DNA of 64,000 nucleotides from M55B129 sp034189085 (GTDB lineage: Bacteria > Bacillota > Dethiobacteria > DTU022), in the NCBI GenBank assembly GCA_034189085.1, contig JAXHVH010000007.1, positions 3,379 through 67,378 on the forward strand, given 5' to 3'. A program made the position numbers and the translations under genes. Shown piece by piece: positions 25,416 to 34,692 of this stretch. Below the pieces are notes generated by a model. It made no database searches. It saw only the letters and a program-made list of their open reading frames with translations, and was not told the origin of the DNA. Position 1 is the first letter of the stretch; every line of letters starts with the position of its first letter.

Positions 25416-27830
25416 TTAATGGGGGACGGCCGAATCCCGGTTCCCATTACGTACATCCAGATCATCCCGTTTGATTTTCGATTTAGCCTTCTTTTCTCCA
25501 TCGCTTTCACCGGGACCGATAGGCCCGGCCAGAGCCAGTTCAAGAACTTCATCCATATGTTCCACCAGCTTAATTTCTACTTTACGGCGGACCTGGGGAG
25601 GAATATCACTCAGGTCACGGCGATTTTCTGCAGGCATGAGAATATACTTAATACCGGCACGGTGAGCAGCCAGGATTTTTTCCTTCACTCCGCCGATGGG
25701 TAAAACTCTGCCGCGCAGGGTAATTTCGCCGGTCATGGTCACATCCCTTCGAATTGGGATCCTGGTCAGTGCAGAAGCCAGAGCGGTTGCCATGGCAATC
25801 CCGGCTGAAGGGCCGTCCTTGGGAATGGCCCCCTCTGGCACATGAATGTGAATATCGATATTTTCATAAAAATCTTTGGCCAGGCCGAGGGAATCAGCCC
25901 GAGACCGGATGTAGCTCATCGCCGCTTTGGCCGATTCCTGCATCACATCGCCCAGCTGGCCGGTGAGGGTCATTTTACCCTTCCCTTTCATCAGGGTTAT
26001 TTCGATGGACAGCAAATCGCCCCCCGTTTCAGTCCAGGCCAGGCCGGTAGCTACGCCAATTTCATCTTCTTTTTCTGCCGCCCCGTAACGATAACGCGGA
26101 ATACCCAGATACTTATGAAGGTTCTGACGGGTAATCTTGACGTGTTTTTCCCGCTCCTTGACTACTTCCCGGGCTACCTTGCGGCAGATGGAAGAAATTT
26201 GGCGTTCAAGGTTGCGCACGCCGGCTTCACGTGTATATTCGCGAATGATCCGACTCACTGCTTTTTCTGACAGGTCAAGATTGCTCTCGTTCAAACCGTT
26301 TTCTTTTAACTGCTTCGGAATGAGGTACTGGTGGGCAATTTGCACCTTGTCTTCCTCGGTGTAGCCGGGAATGTGGATCAGTTCCATCCTGTCCAGCAGC
26401 GGCCGGGGAATGTTATAGGTCGTATTGCCGGTAGTGATGAACATTACCTGCGATAGGTCAAAGGGCACCTCAATGTAGTGATCACTGAAACTGTTATTCT
26501 GCTCGGGATCGAGAACTTCCAGGAGAGCCGATGAAGGATCTCCCCTGAAATCAGTTGACATCTTGTCAATTTCATCCATGAGAAAAACCGGATTCTTCGA
26601 TTTGGCCTGCCGCATACCCTGGATAATCCGCCCCGGCAGCGCTCCGATGTAGGTACGGCGGTGCCCGCGGACTTCCGCTTCATCACGGACTCCACCGAGG
26701 GAAATACGGACAAAATTTCTTTCCAGGGCCCTGGCTATTGAACGGGCCAGGGAAGTTTTCCCTACACCAGGCGGGCCAATGAGGCAGAGAATGGGCCCTT
26801 TAAGTTTTTCCGCAAGCTGGCGGACCGCCAGATATTCAATGATTCGTTCTTTTACTTTCTGAAGGCCATAGTGGTCTTCTTCAAGGATTTTTTCCGCCAT
26901 GTCAAGATCAAGACGGTCCTTCGTTTCCACCGACCAGGGCAGTTCCAACAGCCAGTCGAGATAGGTGCGGATAACAGTCCCTTCCGCCGCTGCCGGGGGC
27001 ATCTTCTCCATGCGCTCCACTTCTTTAAGCGCCTTTTCTTCCACCTCTTCCGGCAGTTTGGCTTCGGCAATCTTGTCACGGTATTCGTCCGCTTCAGCCA
27101 TCCGTTCGTCGGTTTCACCCAGTTCCTTCTGGATGGCTTTCATCTGTTCGCGCAGATAATATTCTTTCTGGGTCTTCTCCATCTGGTTGCGGACCCGCAG
27201 GTTGATCTTGCGCTCAATTTCCAGGACTTCTATCTCATGGCTCAGAATTATACTCAACTTTTCCAACCGTTCACCCGGATCTACCGCTTCCAGGATTTCC
27301 TGTTTCTGTTCCAGCTTCATACTGAGGTGGGAAGCGACAATATCGGCAAAACGTCCAGGATCCTCAATATCGGAAACCGTGGCCAGGGTTTCCGGCGGCA
27401 CCTTGCGACTGATTTTGATGTACTGCTCAAACTGATAAAGAATGCTGCGCATTCGGGCTTCGATTTCCGGGGTCTTCTTTTTCCTGCTTTTAAAAGATTT
27501 AATTTCAGCTTCCAGGTACGCCTGATGGCTAAGCAAATTTGTAAGTTTCAACCTCTTCAACCCTTCCACGAGAACCCTCATCGTTCCCCCGGGCAGCTTG
27601 ATCATCTGCTTGATCTTAGCTTCTGTCCCGACAGGATAGAGGTCCTCCATGGCCGGCTCGTCATTTTTAGCATCCTTCTGGGCCACCAGCAGGATCAGGT
27701 TATCTTCCATCATTGCTTTTTCCAGAGCGGCAATGGATCTTTCCCTGCCCACATCAAGATGTAAAACCATATTGGGAAACACCAGCACTCCCCGTAAGGG
27801 CAAGACCGGCAGTTTTATTTTTCCGGGCAT
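25416..27830 (-). CDS. lon: ATP-dependent protease Lon
   Basis: Lon is a cytosolic AAA+ serine protease that degrades damaged and regulatory proteins. The 804-residue protein has the LON N-domain (LPVLPLRGVLVFPNMVLHL), a coiled-coil middle, Walker A GPPGVGKTSLARSIA, Walker B VFLMDEIDKM, and the catalytic serine in PKDGPSAGIAMATALAS with lysine in GGVKEKILAAHRAGI. The last ~25 residues are a short basic/acidic tail (KKAKSKIKRDDLDVR). It sits between clpX and ysxC, all on the minus strand. No CtsR or CIRCE operator is visible in the 120 bases before it. Confidence 0.97.
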   Translation of the reverse strand: MPGKIKLPVLPLRGVLVFPNMVLHLDVGRERSIAALEKAMMEDNLILLVAQKDAKNDEPAMEDLYPVGTEAKIKQMIKLPGGTMRVLVEGLKRLKLTNLLSHQAYLEAEIKSFKSRKKKTPEIEARMRSILYQFEQYIKISRKVPPETLATVSDIEDPGRFADIVASHLSMKLEQKQEILEAVDPGERLEKLSIILSHEIEVLEIERKINLRVRNQMEKTQKEYYLREQMKAIQKELGETDERMAEADEYRDKIAEAKLPEEVEEKALKEVERMEKMPPAAAEGTVIRTYLDWLLELPWSVETKDRLDLDMAEKILEEDHYGLQKVKERIIEYLAVRQLAEKLKGPILCLIGPPGVGKTSLARSIARALERNFVRISLGGVRDEAEVRGHRRTYIGALPGRIIQGMRQAKSKNPVFLMDEIDKMSTDFRGDPSSALLEVLDPEQNNSFSDHYIEVPFDLSQVMFITTGNTTYNIPRPLLDRMELIHIPGYTEEDKVQIAHQYLIPKQLKENGLNESNLDLSEKAVSRIIREYTREAGVRNLERQISSICRKVAREVVKEREKHVKITRQNLHKYLGIPRYRYGAAEKEDEIGVATGLAWTETGGDLLSIEITLMKGKGKMTLTGQLGDVMQESAKAAMSYIRSRADSLGLAKDFYENIDIHIHVPEGAIPKDGPSAGIAMATALASALTRIPIRRDVTMTGEITLRGRVLPIGGVKEKILAAHRAGIKYILMPAENRRDLSDIPPQVRRKVEIKLVEHMDEVLELALAGPIGPGESDGEKKAKSKIKRDDLDVRNGNRDSAVPH

Positions 27831-27952
27831 TAATTATCAACCCCTTCCCTTTTAAAGGATAAGCGAGAAGCTTGTTTTCCTATTATTCGCTCCCCGCTTA
27901 GACAGATCCTTGTCAACTTATATGTAATTTGTCACTGCCCGTTTTGTCTCAG

Positions 27953-29212
27953 TCAGGCAGACTCTTCTTTTTTCTTCCTTTTATCCCTCGTTACCAGCAT
28001 GGGCGTCTCACTATTGAGAACTACTTCCCTGGTAATCACGCAACGGTCGATATCTTCCCGTGAGGGCAGTTCGAACATCACGTTGAGCAAAATTTCTTCC
28101 ATGATTGCTCGCAGCCCTCTCGCTCCGGTATCCCTTTTCATCGCTTCCTCGGCAATGGCTTCAAGAGAATTTTCCTTGAACTCGAGAGTAACACTATCGA
28201 GATCAAAGATGCGCTGGTACTGCTTGGTCAGGGCATTACGAGGTTCCTTCAATATGCGAACAAAGGCTTCCTTGTCGAGCGGGTCAAGGGTAGCAATGAC
28301 TGGGATACGGCCGACAAATTCCGGAATCAGGCCGTATTTCAGCAGGTCCTGAGGCAAGATCTGTTTGAGAATTGCTCCCAGATTCTTATCGTCACGCGAA
28401 ACAAGATCGGCACCGAAACCAATGCCCCTTTTGCCTACCCTGTTCTGGATGATCTTTTCCAGTCCGTCAAAAGCGCCGCCGCAGATGAACAAAATGTCAG
28501 TGGTGTCGATCTGCATGAATTCCTGGTGCGGATGCTTGCGCCCACCCTGGGGCGGCACACTGGCGACCGTACCTTCAAGAATTTTCAGGAGTGCCTGCTG
28601 GACCCCTTCCCCCGATACATCCCTGGTAATGGAAGGATTGTCGGTCTTGCGGGTAATCTTATCAATTTCATCAATATAAATAATCCCTTTCTCCGCTTTC
28701 TCCAGGTCATAGTCCGCAGCCTGGATCAGCTTAAGCAAGATATTTTCCACATCTTCGCCGACATAACCTGCTTCGGTAAGCGAAGTGGCATCGGCAATAG
28801 CAAAAGGGACATTGAGTATGCGGGCCAGAGTCTGCGCCAGAAGGGTTTTCCCTACTCCGGTTGGACCGATGAGAACAATATTACTTTTCTGCAACTCCAC
28901 ATCGTCAGGTTTCTGACCGGCATTAACCCTTTTATAATGATTGTAAACAGCCACTGAAAGGCTCTTCTTGGCGCCCTCCTGCCCGATGACGTACTGATCA
29001 AGTATTTCCTTAATATCCTGCGGTTTGGGCAGCTCGACATAACCAATCTCGGTATCTTCACCTATTTCTTCTTCAATTATTTCATTGCACAGCTCGATGC
29101 ACTCGTCACAGATATAAACTCCTGGACCGGCAACGAGCTTGCGGACCTGTTCCTGCGATTTACCGCAGAAGGAACATTTGAGTTGACCTTTTTCTTCATT
29201 AGATTTAAACAT
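27953..29212 (-). CDS. clpX: ATP-dependent Clp protease unfoldase ClpX
   Basis: ClpX unfolds substrates and feeds them to ClpP. The 419-residue protein has the N-terminal zinc-binding domain (CSFCGKSQEQVRK...CDECIELC), Walker A GPTGVGKTLLAQTLA, Walker B IIYIDEIDKI, the ClpP-docking IGF-type loop (RGIGFGADL) and sensor 2 RDTGARGLRAIMEEIL. It lies 26 bases after clpP and is read in the same direction, as in most Firmicutes. Confidence 0.97.
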   Translation of the reverse strand: MFKSNEEKGQLKCSFCGKSQEQVRKLVAGPGVYICDECIELCNEIIEEEIGEDTEIGYVELPKPQDIKEILDQYVIGQEGAKKSLSVAVYNHYKRVNAGQKPDDVELQKSNIVLIGPTGVGKTLLAQTLARILNVPFAIADATSLTEAGYVGEDVENILLKLIQAADYDLEKAEKGIIYIDEIDKITRKTDNPSITRDVSGEGVQQALLKILEGTVASVPPQGGRKHPHQEFMQIDTTDILFICGGAFDGLEKIIQNRVGKRGIGFGADLVSRDDKNLGAILKQILPQDLLKYGLIPEFVGRIPVIATLDPLDKEAFVRILKEPRNALTKQYQRIFDLDSVTLEFKENSLEAIAEEAMKRDTGARGLRAIMEEILLNVMFELPSREDIDRCVITREVVLNSETPMLVTRDKRKKKEESA

Positions 29213-29238
29213 GCTGGGGGCTCACCTCATTTCCAATG

Positions 29239-29826
29239 TTAGCTTCGATGGACCAAAATATCGTCAATTAAACCATATTTCTGTGCATCTTCCGCCGACA
29301 TGAAGAAGTCGCGATCCGTATCCCTGGCAATCGTCTCTACAGACTGGCCGGTATTTTCAGCCAGAATATTTTGCAGAGATTCGCGCACTTTCAGGATCTC
29401 GCGGGCATGAATTTCAATATCAACAGCCTGACCCTGGGCTCCACCGGCAGGCTGGTGCAGCATGATGCGAGAATTGGGCAGGGCAAATCGCTTACCCTTC
29501 TCGCCTGCCGACAGCAAAACCGCTCCAAAACTGGCGGCCAATCCGACACAGATTGTCGAAATGGAGGGTTTAACATAGCGCATTGTGTCATATATAGCCA
29601 TCCCGGAATAAACCGATCCCCCCGGTGAATTTATATAAAGGTTAATATCCTTTTTAGGATCTTCCGATTCCAGGAACAACATCTGCGCTACAACCAGGTT
29701 AGCCACATTATCGTCGATCGCGCTGCCGATAAAGACAATTCTATCTTTAAGCAATCGCGAATAAATATCATAAGCTCTTTCCCCACGGCTGGTCTGTTCC
29801 ACTACCATCGGTACCAATACGCTCAT
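29239..29826 (-). CDS. clpP: ATP-dependent Clp protease proteolytic subunit ClpP
   Basis: ClpP is the barrel-shaped serine protease partner of ClpX. The 195-residue protein has the catalytic serine in GLAASFGAVLLSAG, where S is followed by F rather than the more usual M, the catalytic histidine in RIMLHQPAGGAQGQ, and the aspartate in DTDRDFFMSAEDAQ. The N-terminus VPMVVEQTSRGERAYDIYSRLL is typical. It lies between tig and clpX. Confidence 0.97.
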   Translation of the reverse strand: MSVLVPMVVEQTSRGERAYDIYSRLLKDRIVFIGSAIDDNVANLVVAQMLFLESEDPKKDINLYINSPGGSVYSGMAIYDTMRYVKPSISTICVGLAASFGAVLLSAGEKGKRFALPNSRIMLHQPAGGAQGQAVDIEIHAREILKVRESLQNILAENTGQSVETIARDTDRDFFMSAEDAQKYGLIDDILVHRS

Positions 29827-29886
29827 TGATCAAAACCTCCTTCTTTTTCTCTTTCTCTGATACAAAATTACTGCCCTATTATTATA

Positions 29887-31326
29887 CTACTTATTGTCTT
29901 CTTTTTTTGCAATTTCAGCTTCCATTTCCATATCCCTGTCCGAATCCATGGCATTTCCCTCTCCGCCCTGTTTTTCTGCAGCAGGAGTATTCTCCCGTTC
30001 ATCCTCTTTGTCAGTCTTTCCAGTTTCTTTTTTTACCATCTCAATCTGGGCTTCAGAAACAAGGAGGTCGATTACCTTGCGGATGCGCATTTCTTCGCGA
30101 ATCACCGGCAGCCGACCCTGTTTCTCAATGATTTCCCGCACCCTCTCCGCACTGTCGTTGTAGCTCTCGGCAATGGATGCAATCTTATTATCTAATTCGC
30201 TGTCTTCGACTTCGATTCCTTCTTTTTTGGCTATCGCATCAAGCACCAGGTTGATCCTCGTTCTTTTTTCTGCTTCTTCTCGCCTTTCTTCGCGAAGCTC
30301 TTCAACTTTTTTCCCGGCGAGATTAAGAAACTGATCCATGTCCATACCCTGATAACGCAGATAAGTCTCAAATTCACCGATCAACCTGTCCAGCTGACGC
30401 TCTACCAGGGTCTGTGGCAGATCCACTTTGGACTCTTCGGCTATTTTGCCGATTAATGCTTCTTCCATTCTCTCTTTCGATTCTTCCCGGGCGTTGTTAA
30501 GCAGCCTCTCCCGCAGATCTTCTTTCATCTCCTGCAAAGTATCAAATTCGCTTGCCTCTTTGGCAAACTCGTCATCCAACTCCGGGAGCTCCTTCTTCTT
30601 GATCTGCTTGACTGTTACTTTAAAGAGCGCCTCCTTACCGACCAGCTCTTCTTTTCCGTAATCATCGGGAAATTTGACTTTCACCTCCCTTTCTTCTTCG
30701 GGAGAAACGCCAAGGAGCTGTTCTTCAAAACCCTTAATAAAAGACTTTGATCCCAGTTCAAGAGAATAGTTTTCCACTTCTCCACCCTCAAAAGGTTCTC
30801 CGTCAATAAAACCTTTGAAATCAATCGTCAGCAGGTCGCCCTCTTCCGCTGTTCCATCTTCTTTTGGAATAAGCCTGGCACTTTGCTCCCGCAGCATAAA
30901 TAGGCTCTGCTCCACCTGGATTTCGTCAACAGTCGCTTCCGTCTGCTCAACCTTGATACCCTTATATTCACCCAATTCAACAGGAGGCATCACCTCCACA
31001 ACCGCGTTGAAAAGAAGAGGCTTACCCTCTTCGATCTGGACCAGCTCGAAATCAGGCTGGTTAATGGGACTGACGTCCGCTTCCTCCAGCGCTTCCTCGT
31101 AAGCAGGAGGCACAAGCATTTCAAGAGCTTCTTCGTGCAGCACCTCCGGTCCAAATCGTGTTTCGAGAATCCGGCGGGGCACTTTACCCTTTCTGAAACC
31201 GGGCAAATTAACCTGCTTTACGACTTTCCGATAGGCCTTGGCCAGGGCAGTGTCAACATCCGGCGACGCTACTTCTATCTCCAACTTGACCTTGTTGTTT
31301 TCAATGTTTTCCAGGCGATTCAACAT
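29887..31326 (-). CDS. tig: Trigger factor (ribosome-associated chaperone)
   Basis: Trigger factor binds nascent chains at the ribosome exit. The protein has the ribosome-binding signature in LPGFRKGKVPRRILETRFG (about residues 42-60), a PPIase-like domain (about 150-240; GDLLTIDFKGFIDGEPFEGG) and an alpha-helical C-terminal arm. At 479 residues it is longer than the usual ~430 because of a highly charged C-terminal tail rich in E, K and D (KETGKTDKEDERENTPAAEK and beyond). It is the first gene of tig-clpP-clpX-lon-ysxC. Confidence 0.95.
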   Translation of the reverse strand: MLNRLENIENNKVKLEIEVASPDVDTALAKAYRKVVKQVNLPGFRKGKVPRRILETRFGPEVLHEEALEMLVPPAYEEALEEADVSPINQPDFELVQIEEGKPLLFNAVVEVMPPVELGEYKGIKVEQTEATVDEIQVEQSLFMLREQSARLIPKEDGTAEEGDLLTIDFKGFIDGEPFEGGEVENYSLELGSKSFIKGFEEQLLGVSPEEEREVKVKFPDDYGKEELVGKEALFKVTVKQIKKKELPELDDEFAKEASEFDTLQEMKEDLRERLLNNAREESKERMEEALIGKIAEESKVDLPQTLVERQLDRLIGEFETYLRYQGMDMDQFLNLAGKKVEELREERREEAEKRTRINLVLDAIAKKEGIEVEDSELDNKIASIAESYNDSAERVREIIEKQGRLPVIREEMRIRKVIDLLVSEAQIEMVKKETGKTDKEDERENTPAAEKQGGEGNAMDSDRDMEMEAEIAKKEDNK

Positions 31327-31556
31327 ATTGATTACCTCTCTTTACCATGCAGATAAAAAACCTTCGGCCGGTGCAAGCCGGTCCGGCTATCAGATCAATA
31401 ATAAAAACGCCTTAATACAGGCGCCAAAGCATTTATATATTACCATAGATAAAAAATGGTGACAACATCTAAATAAAAACAGGTGATCCGAACGGTAAAA
31501 GATTTTAGGCAGACGAAAACATATGGGTTAACTTTTCTCAATAGTTATCATAAATA

Positions 31557-31585
31557 TTGATTATTGTTTCAAAATAATATACAAT
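31557..31585 (+). promoter_or_regulatory. Sigma-A type promoter of the fadR-fadN-fadA operon
   Basis: TTGATT at 31557-31562 and TACAAT at 31580-31585 are separated by 17 bases. The predicted start near 31592 falls inside the FadR box, which would give repression by blocking RNA polymerase. Confidence 0.6.
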
Positions 31586-31590
31586 ATTGG

Positions 31591-31608
31591 CGAATGAATA
31601 CTCATTCA
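31591..31608. promoter_or_regulatory. FadR operator (fatty-acid repressor box)
   Basis: CGAATGAATACTCATTCA matches the Bacillus FadR box TGAATGANTANTCATTCA at every defined position but the first. It overlaps the expected transcription start of the TetR-family gene that begins 31 bases downstream. The adjacent fadN-fadA genes make this a strong assignment. Confidence 0.75.
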
Positions 31609-31621
31609 TCCGCACAGGAGT

Positions 31622-32209
31622 ATGCTGATGGCTAAAAGAACGGGTGAAAAATATGAAGCGATCCTGGAAGCAGCGGTTAAAACTATTGCCAGGCGTGGAT
31701 ATCACCGCACCAGGATTGCCGATATAGCCTACGAGGCAGGATTGGCTGACGGAACCCTGTACATTTACTTCGAAAACAAAGAAGATATTCTCATAACCCT
31801 TTTCCAAAATCTCATGCAGCATTTTGTTGAAGAGTTGAGCCACGAACTGGCCCGGTGCAGCAACGCTGAAGAAAAACTTGGCCGCATCATCGGCTATCAT
31901 CTCAGCACCCTCGGAGAAAGGCCGAACCAGGCCATGGTCACCCAGATTGAGCTGCGCCAGATTGATCAAACCATTAACCAGGGCATATCAAAACCGCTGA
32001 TGAGCTATTTTCAGTTAATTGAGGAGGTGATTGATGAAGGTAAAAAACAGGGCCTTTACCGGCGCGAACTAAATACAAGGACAGCCCGCAAGGTAATATT
32101 TGGTGCTATCGATGAAGTGGTAACCTGCTGGGTCATGTCCACCAAACCATATAATCTCACAGTTATGCAAAAACCCCTCTTTGATCTGCTGGTAAAAGGG
32201 TTGTGCTGA
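31622..32209 (+). CDS. fadR: TetR-family fatty-acid repressor FadR (YsiA-like)
   Basis: A 195-residue TetR-family repressor. The N-terminal helix-turn-helix is clear (AVKTIARRGYHRTRIADIAYEAGLADGTLYIYFENKEDIL, given here only as the region of residues about 17-55), and the C-terminal ligand domain is all-helical. In Bacillus, FadR binds long-chain acyl-CoA and then releases beta-oxidation operons. Here its gene is followed 6 bases later by the frame of a FadN-like enzyme and preceded by a good FadR box, so autoregulation and control of beta-oxidation are likely. Confidence 0.85.
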   Translation: MLMAKRTGEKYEAILEAAVKTIARRGYHRTRIADIAYEAGLADGTLYIYFENKEDILITLFQNLMQHFVEELSHELARCSNAEEKLGRIIGYHLSTLGERPNQAMVTQIELRQIDQTINQGISKPLMSYFQLIEEVIDEGKKQGLYRRELNTRTARKVIFGAIDEVVTCWVMSTKPYNLTVMQKPLFDLLVKGLC

Positions 32210-32266
32210 TTTTAGTTGATCCTATTGATGGGTTCTTTTAATTTTACGTCACAGGGAGGTATTTCA

Positions 32267-34675
32267 ATGGCCTTGAAAGAAATCCGAAAGGCTGCCGTTC
32301 TCGGCGCCGGGGTAATGGGCGCTACTATTGCCGCCCATCTGGCCAACGTGGGAATTCCGGTCTACCTGCTTGACATCATCCCCCGGGAATTAACACCGGA
32401 AGAAGAAAAACAGGGTTTGACTCTCGAAAGTCCCGAAGTACGCAACCGTCTCGCCAATAAGGGGAAACAGAACCTCCTCAAAAATAAACAGAAACCACTC
32501 TACAGCGATTCCAATATTGACCTGATTACCCCCGGCAATTTTGAAGACGATCTATCCAAAATCAAAGATGTCGATTGGGTAATCGAGGTTGTCGTCGAAA
32601 ATATTGAGATCAAGAAAAAGGTATTTAAACAGGTGGAAGAAAACTGGGCCGAGGGAATAATTGTTTCCTCCAACACTTCAGGCCTTTCAATCAATGAGAT
32701 GGTGGAGGACAATTCACCTCGCTTTCGCCAGTACTTTCTGGGAACCCACTTTTTTAATCCACCACGCTGGATGAAACTGCTGGAAATTATCCCCTGTCGC
32801 GATACATCCGACGAAGTTCTCAGGTTTATGCACCGCTTCTGTGAAAAAGTTCTGGGCAAGGGCGTGGTTTTTGCCAAGGATACTCCCAATTTTATCGCCA
32901 ACCGCATCGGAACTCATGCTATGATGCACACCATCAAACTTATGCAGGAAGAAAAGATGACTATTGAAGAGGTGGACACTATTACCGGCCCACCGATGGG
33001 GCATCCCAAGAGCGCTTCCTTCCGTACCCTTGATATGGTAGGCCTTGACACATTTTGTCATGTCGCCCGTACTGTTTATGATAAAACTGAAAACCTCGAA
33101 GAAAAATCCAGCTTTGAACTGCCGGATTTCCTGCAAAAAATGGTCGACAAAAAACTGCTCGGAGATAAAACAGGCCAGGGTTTCTACAAAAAAATAAAAG
33201 GTGAAAATGGTTCAGAAATAAATGCTATAGATATAGAAACACTTGAATATCGGCCACGGGAAAAAGCTCGTTTCGACATTATTGGCAAAACAAGACACGA
33301 GGAACTGACCGTGGGTTTCAAGATGCTGGTTAATTCGGACGATAAAGCCGGCCGGTTTGCCTGGGAGCTGACCAGGCGATTTTTAATCTACAGCGCTTCG
33401 ATGATTCCGGAAATAGCCGATGATGTTGTTAATATCGACAGGGCCATGCGCTGGGGCTTCAACTGGAAACTGGGCCCCTTTGAAAGTTGGGACGCCATCG
33501 GCGTTAGAGAAAGCGTCGAACGGATGAAAAACGAAGGCCTGAAGATCCCGGCCAATGTTGAAGAAATGCTTAACAAAGGATTCGATAATTTTTACAGGGA
33601 AGATGAAAAAGGTAACCTTTCATACTACGATTTCTCTTCCGGGAGCTATAAAACGGTGCCGGTCAGCCCTGAAATTATCAGTCTGCCCGCCCTGAAGAAG
33701 CAGAATAAATTGATCATGGGCAATGATGACGGCAGTCTGATCGACATGGGCGACGGCGTCTGCTGTCTGGAACAGCATAGCCCGCAACAGGCACTTTCCC
33801 CTCTTTTCTGGGATTTCATCCATGAGGCTATCGAGGAAGCTGAAAAAAACTATGTGGGCATGGTGGTAGGCAATCACGCCAATAATTTCTGCGTCGGTGC
33901 CAACGTCGCCCTGATGCTGATGGCCGCCCAGTCCGGTGAGTGGGAAATGCTTGAGCAATCCAATGTAAGCCTGCAAAAGGGCTTGATGAAGCTGAAATAT
34001 GCGAAAATACCGGTTGTCGCCGCTCCCTTCCAGATGACTCTGGGCGGCGGTATGGAATTAATTTCTCATTGTGACCGGGTCCAGGCAGCCGCCGATACTT
34101 TTCTTGGCCAGGTTGAAATGGGCATGGGCTTAATACCCGGCGCCGGTGGAAACAAGGAGCTGCTCATTCGAATGACCGAGGGCCTGCGCGATGACCTGAA
34201 TACAGATCGCCTCCCCTTCGTCCAGAAAGCCTTCGAAGCGATCGCCATGGCCACAGTATCCAGCAGCGCCCAGCATGCAAGGGAATTGGGATTCCTCCGG
34301 AAAACGGATAAAATAACCGTAAACCAGGACTACCTGCTTCACGATGCTAAAAATACTGTTCTGGCTATGGTCCTGGAAGGTTATGAGCCGCCCAGGCCTA
34401 AAAAGATCAGGGTTCTTGGCGAGTATGGAATCGCAACCTTCAAGGCGGGCGTCCAGAACATGCTCTGGGGCGGCTATATCACTGAGCACGAACAAAAAGT
34501 AGCCAACGCCATTGCCTATGTCATCTGCGGCGGCAATATAAAACCCGATTCGCTGGTCAGTGAACAGTACCTGCTCGACATTGAAAGAGAAAAATTCAAG
34601 AGCCTTCTTGGTGAGCCAAAAACCCAGGAAAGAATCAATCATTTTCTCACCACGGGCAAGCCCTTGAGAAATTAA
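32267..34675 (+). CDS. fadN: 3-hydroxyacyl-CoA dehydrogenase / enoyl-CoA hydratase fusion (FadN)
   Basis: A two-enzyme beta-oxidation protein of 802 residues. The N-terminal half is an NAD-dependent 3-hydroxyacyl-CoA dehydrogenase (VLGAGVMGATIAAHLANVG; SNTSGLSI; GTHFFNPPRWMKLLEIIP with the catalytic histidine; a second HCDH C-domain follows). The C-terminal ~200 residues are a crotonase domain (VGNHANNFCVGANVALM; TLGGGMELISHCDRV; LIPGAGGNKELL). This order and length match Bacillus FadN, not the Gram-negative FadB order. The start at 32267 is set by GGGAGG 8 bases before it. The thiolase gene follows after 17 bases. Confidence 0.93.
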   Translation: MALKEIRKAAVLGAGVMGATIAAHLANVGIPVYLLDIIPRELTPEEEKQGLTLESPEVRNRLANKGKQNLLKNKQKPLYSDSNIDLITPGNFEDDLSKIKDVDWVIEVVVENIEIKKKVFKQVEENWAEGIIVSSNTSGLSINEMVEDNSPRFRQYFLGTHFFNPPRWMKLLEIIPCRDTSDEVLRFMHRFCEKVLGKGVVFAKDTPNFIANRIGTHAMMHTIKLMQEEKMTIEEVDTITGPPMGHPKSASFRTLDMVGLDTFCHVARTVYDKTENLEEKSSFELPDFLQKMVDKKLLGDKTGQGFYKKIKGENGSEINAIDIETLEYRPREKARFDIIGKTRHEELTVGFKMLVNSDDKAGRFAWELTRRFLIYSASMIPEIADDVVNIDRAMRWGFNWKLGPFESWDAIGVRESVERMKNEGLKIPANVEEMLNKGFDNFYREDEKGNLSYYDFSSGSYKTVPVSPEIISLPALKKQNKLIMGNDDGSLIDMGDGVCCLEQHSPQQALSPLFWDFIHEAIEEAEKNYVGMVVGNHANNFCVGANVALMLMAAQSGEWEMLEQSNVSLQKGLMKLKYAKIPVVAAPFQMTLGGGMELISHCDRVQAAADTFLGQVEMGMGLIPGAGGNKELLIRMTEGLRDDLNTDRLPFVQKAFEAIAMATVSSSAQHARELGFLRKTDKITVNQDYLLHDAKNTVLAMVLEGYEPPRPKKIRVLGEYGIATFKAGVQNMLWGGYITEHEQKVANAIAYVICGGNIKPDSLVSEQYLLDIEREKFKSLLGEPKTQERINHFLTTGKPLRN

Positions 34676-34692
34676 AGGAGGAGGAAACCAGA

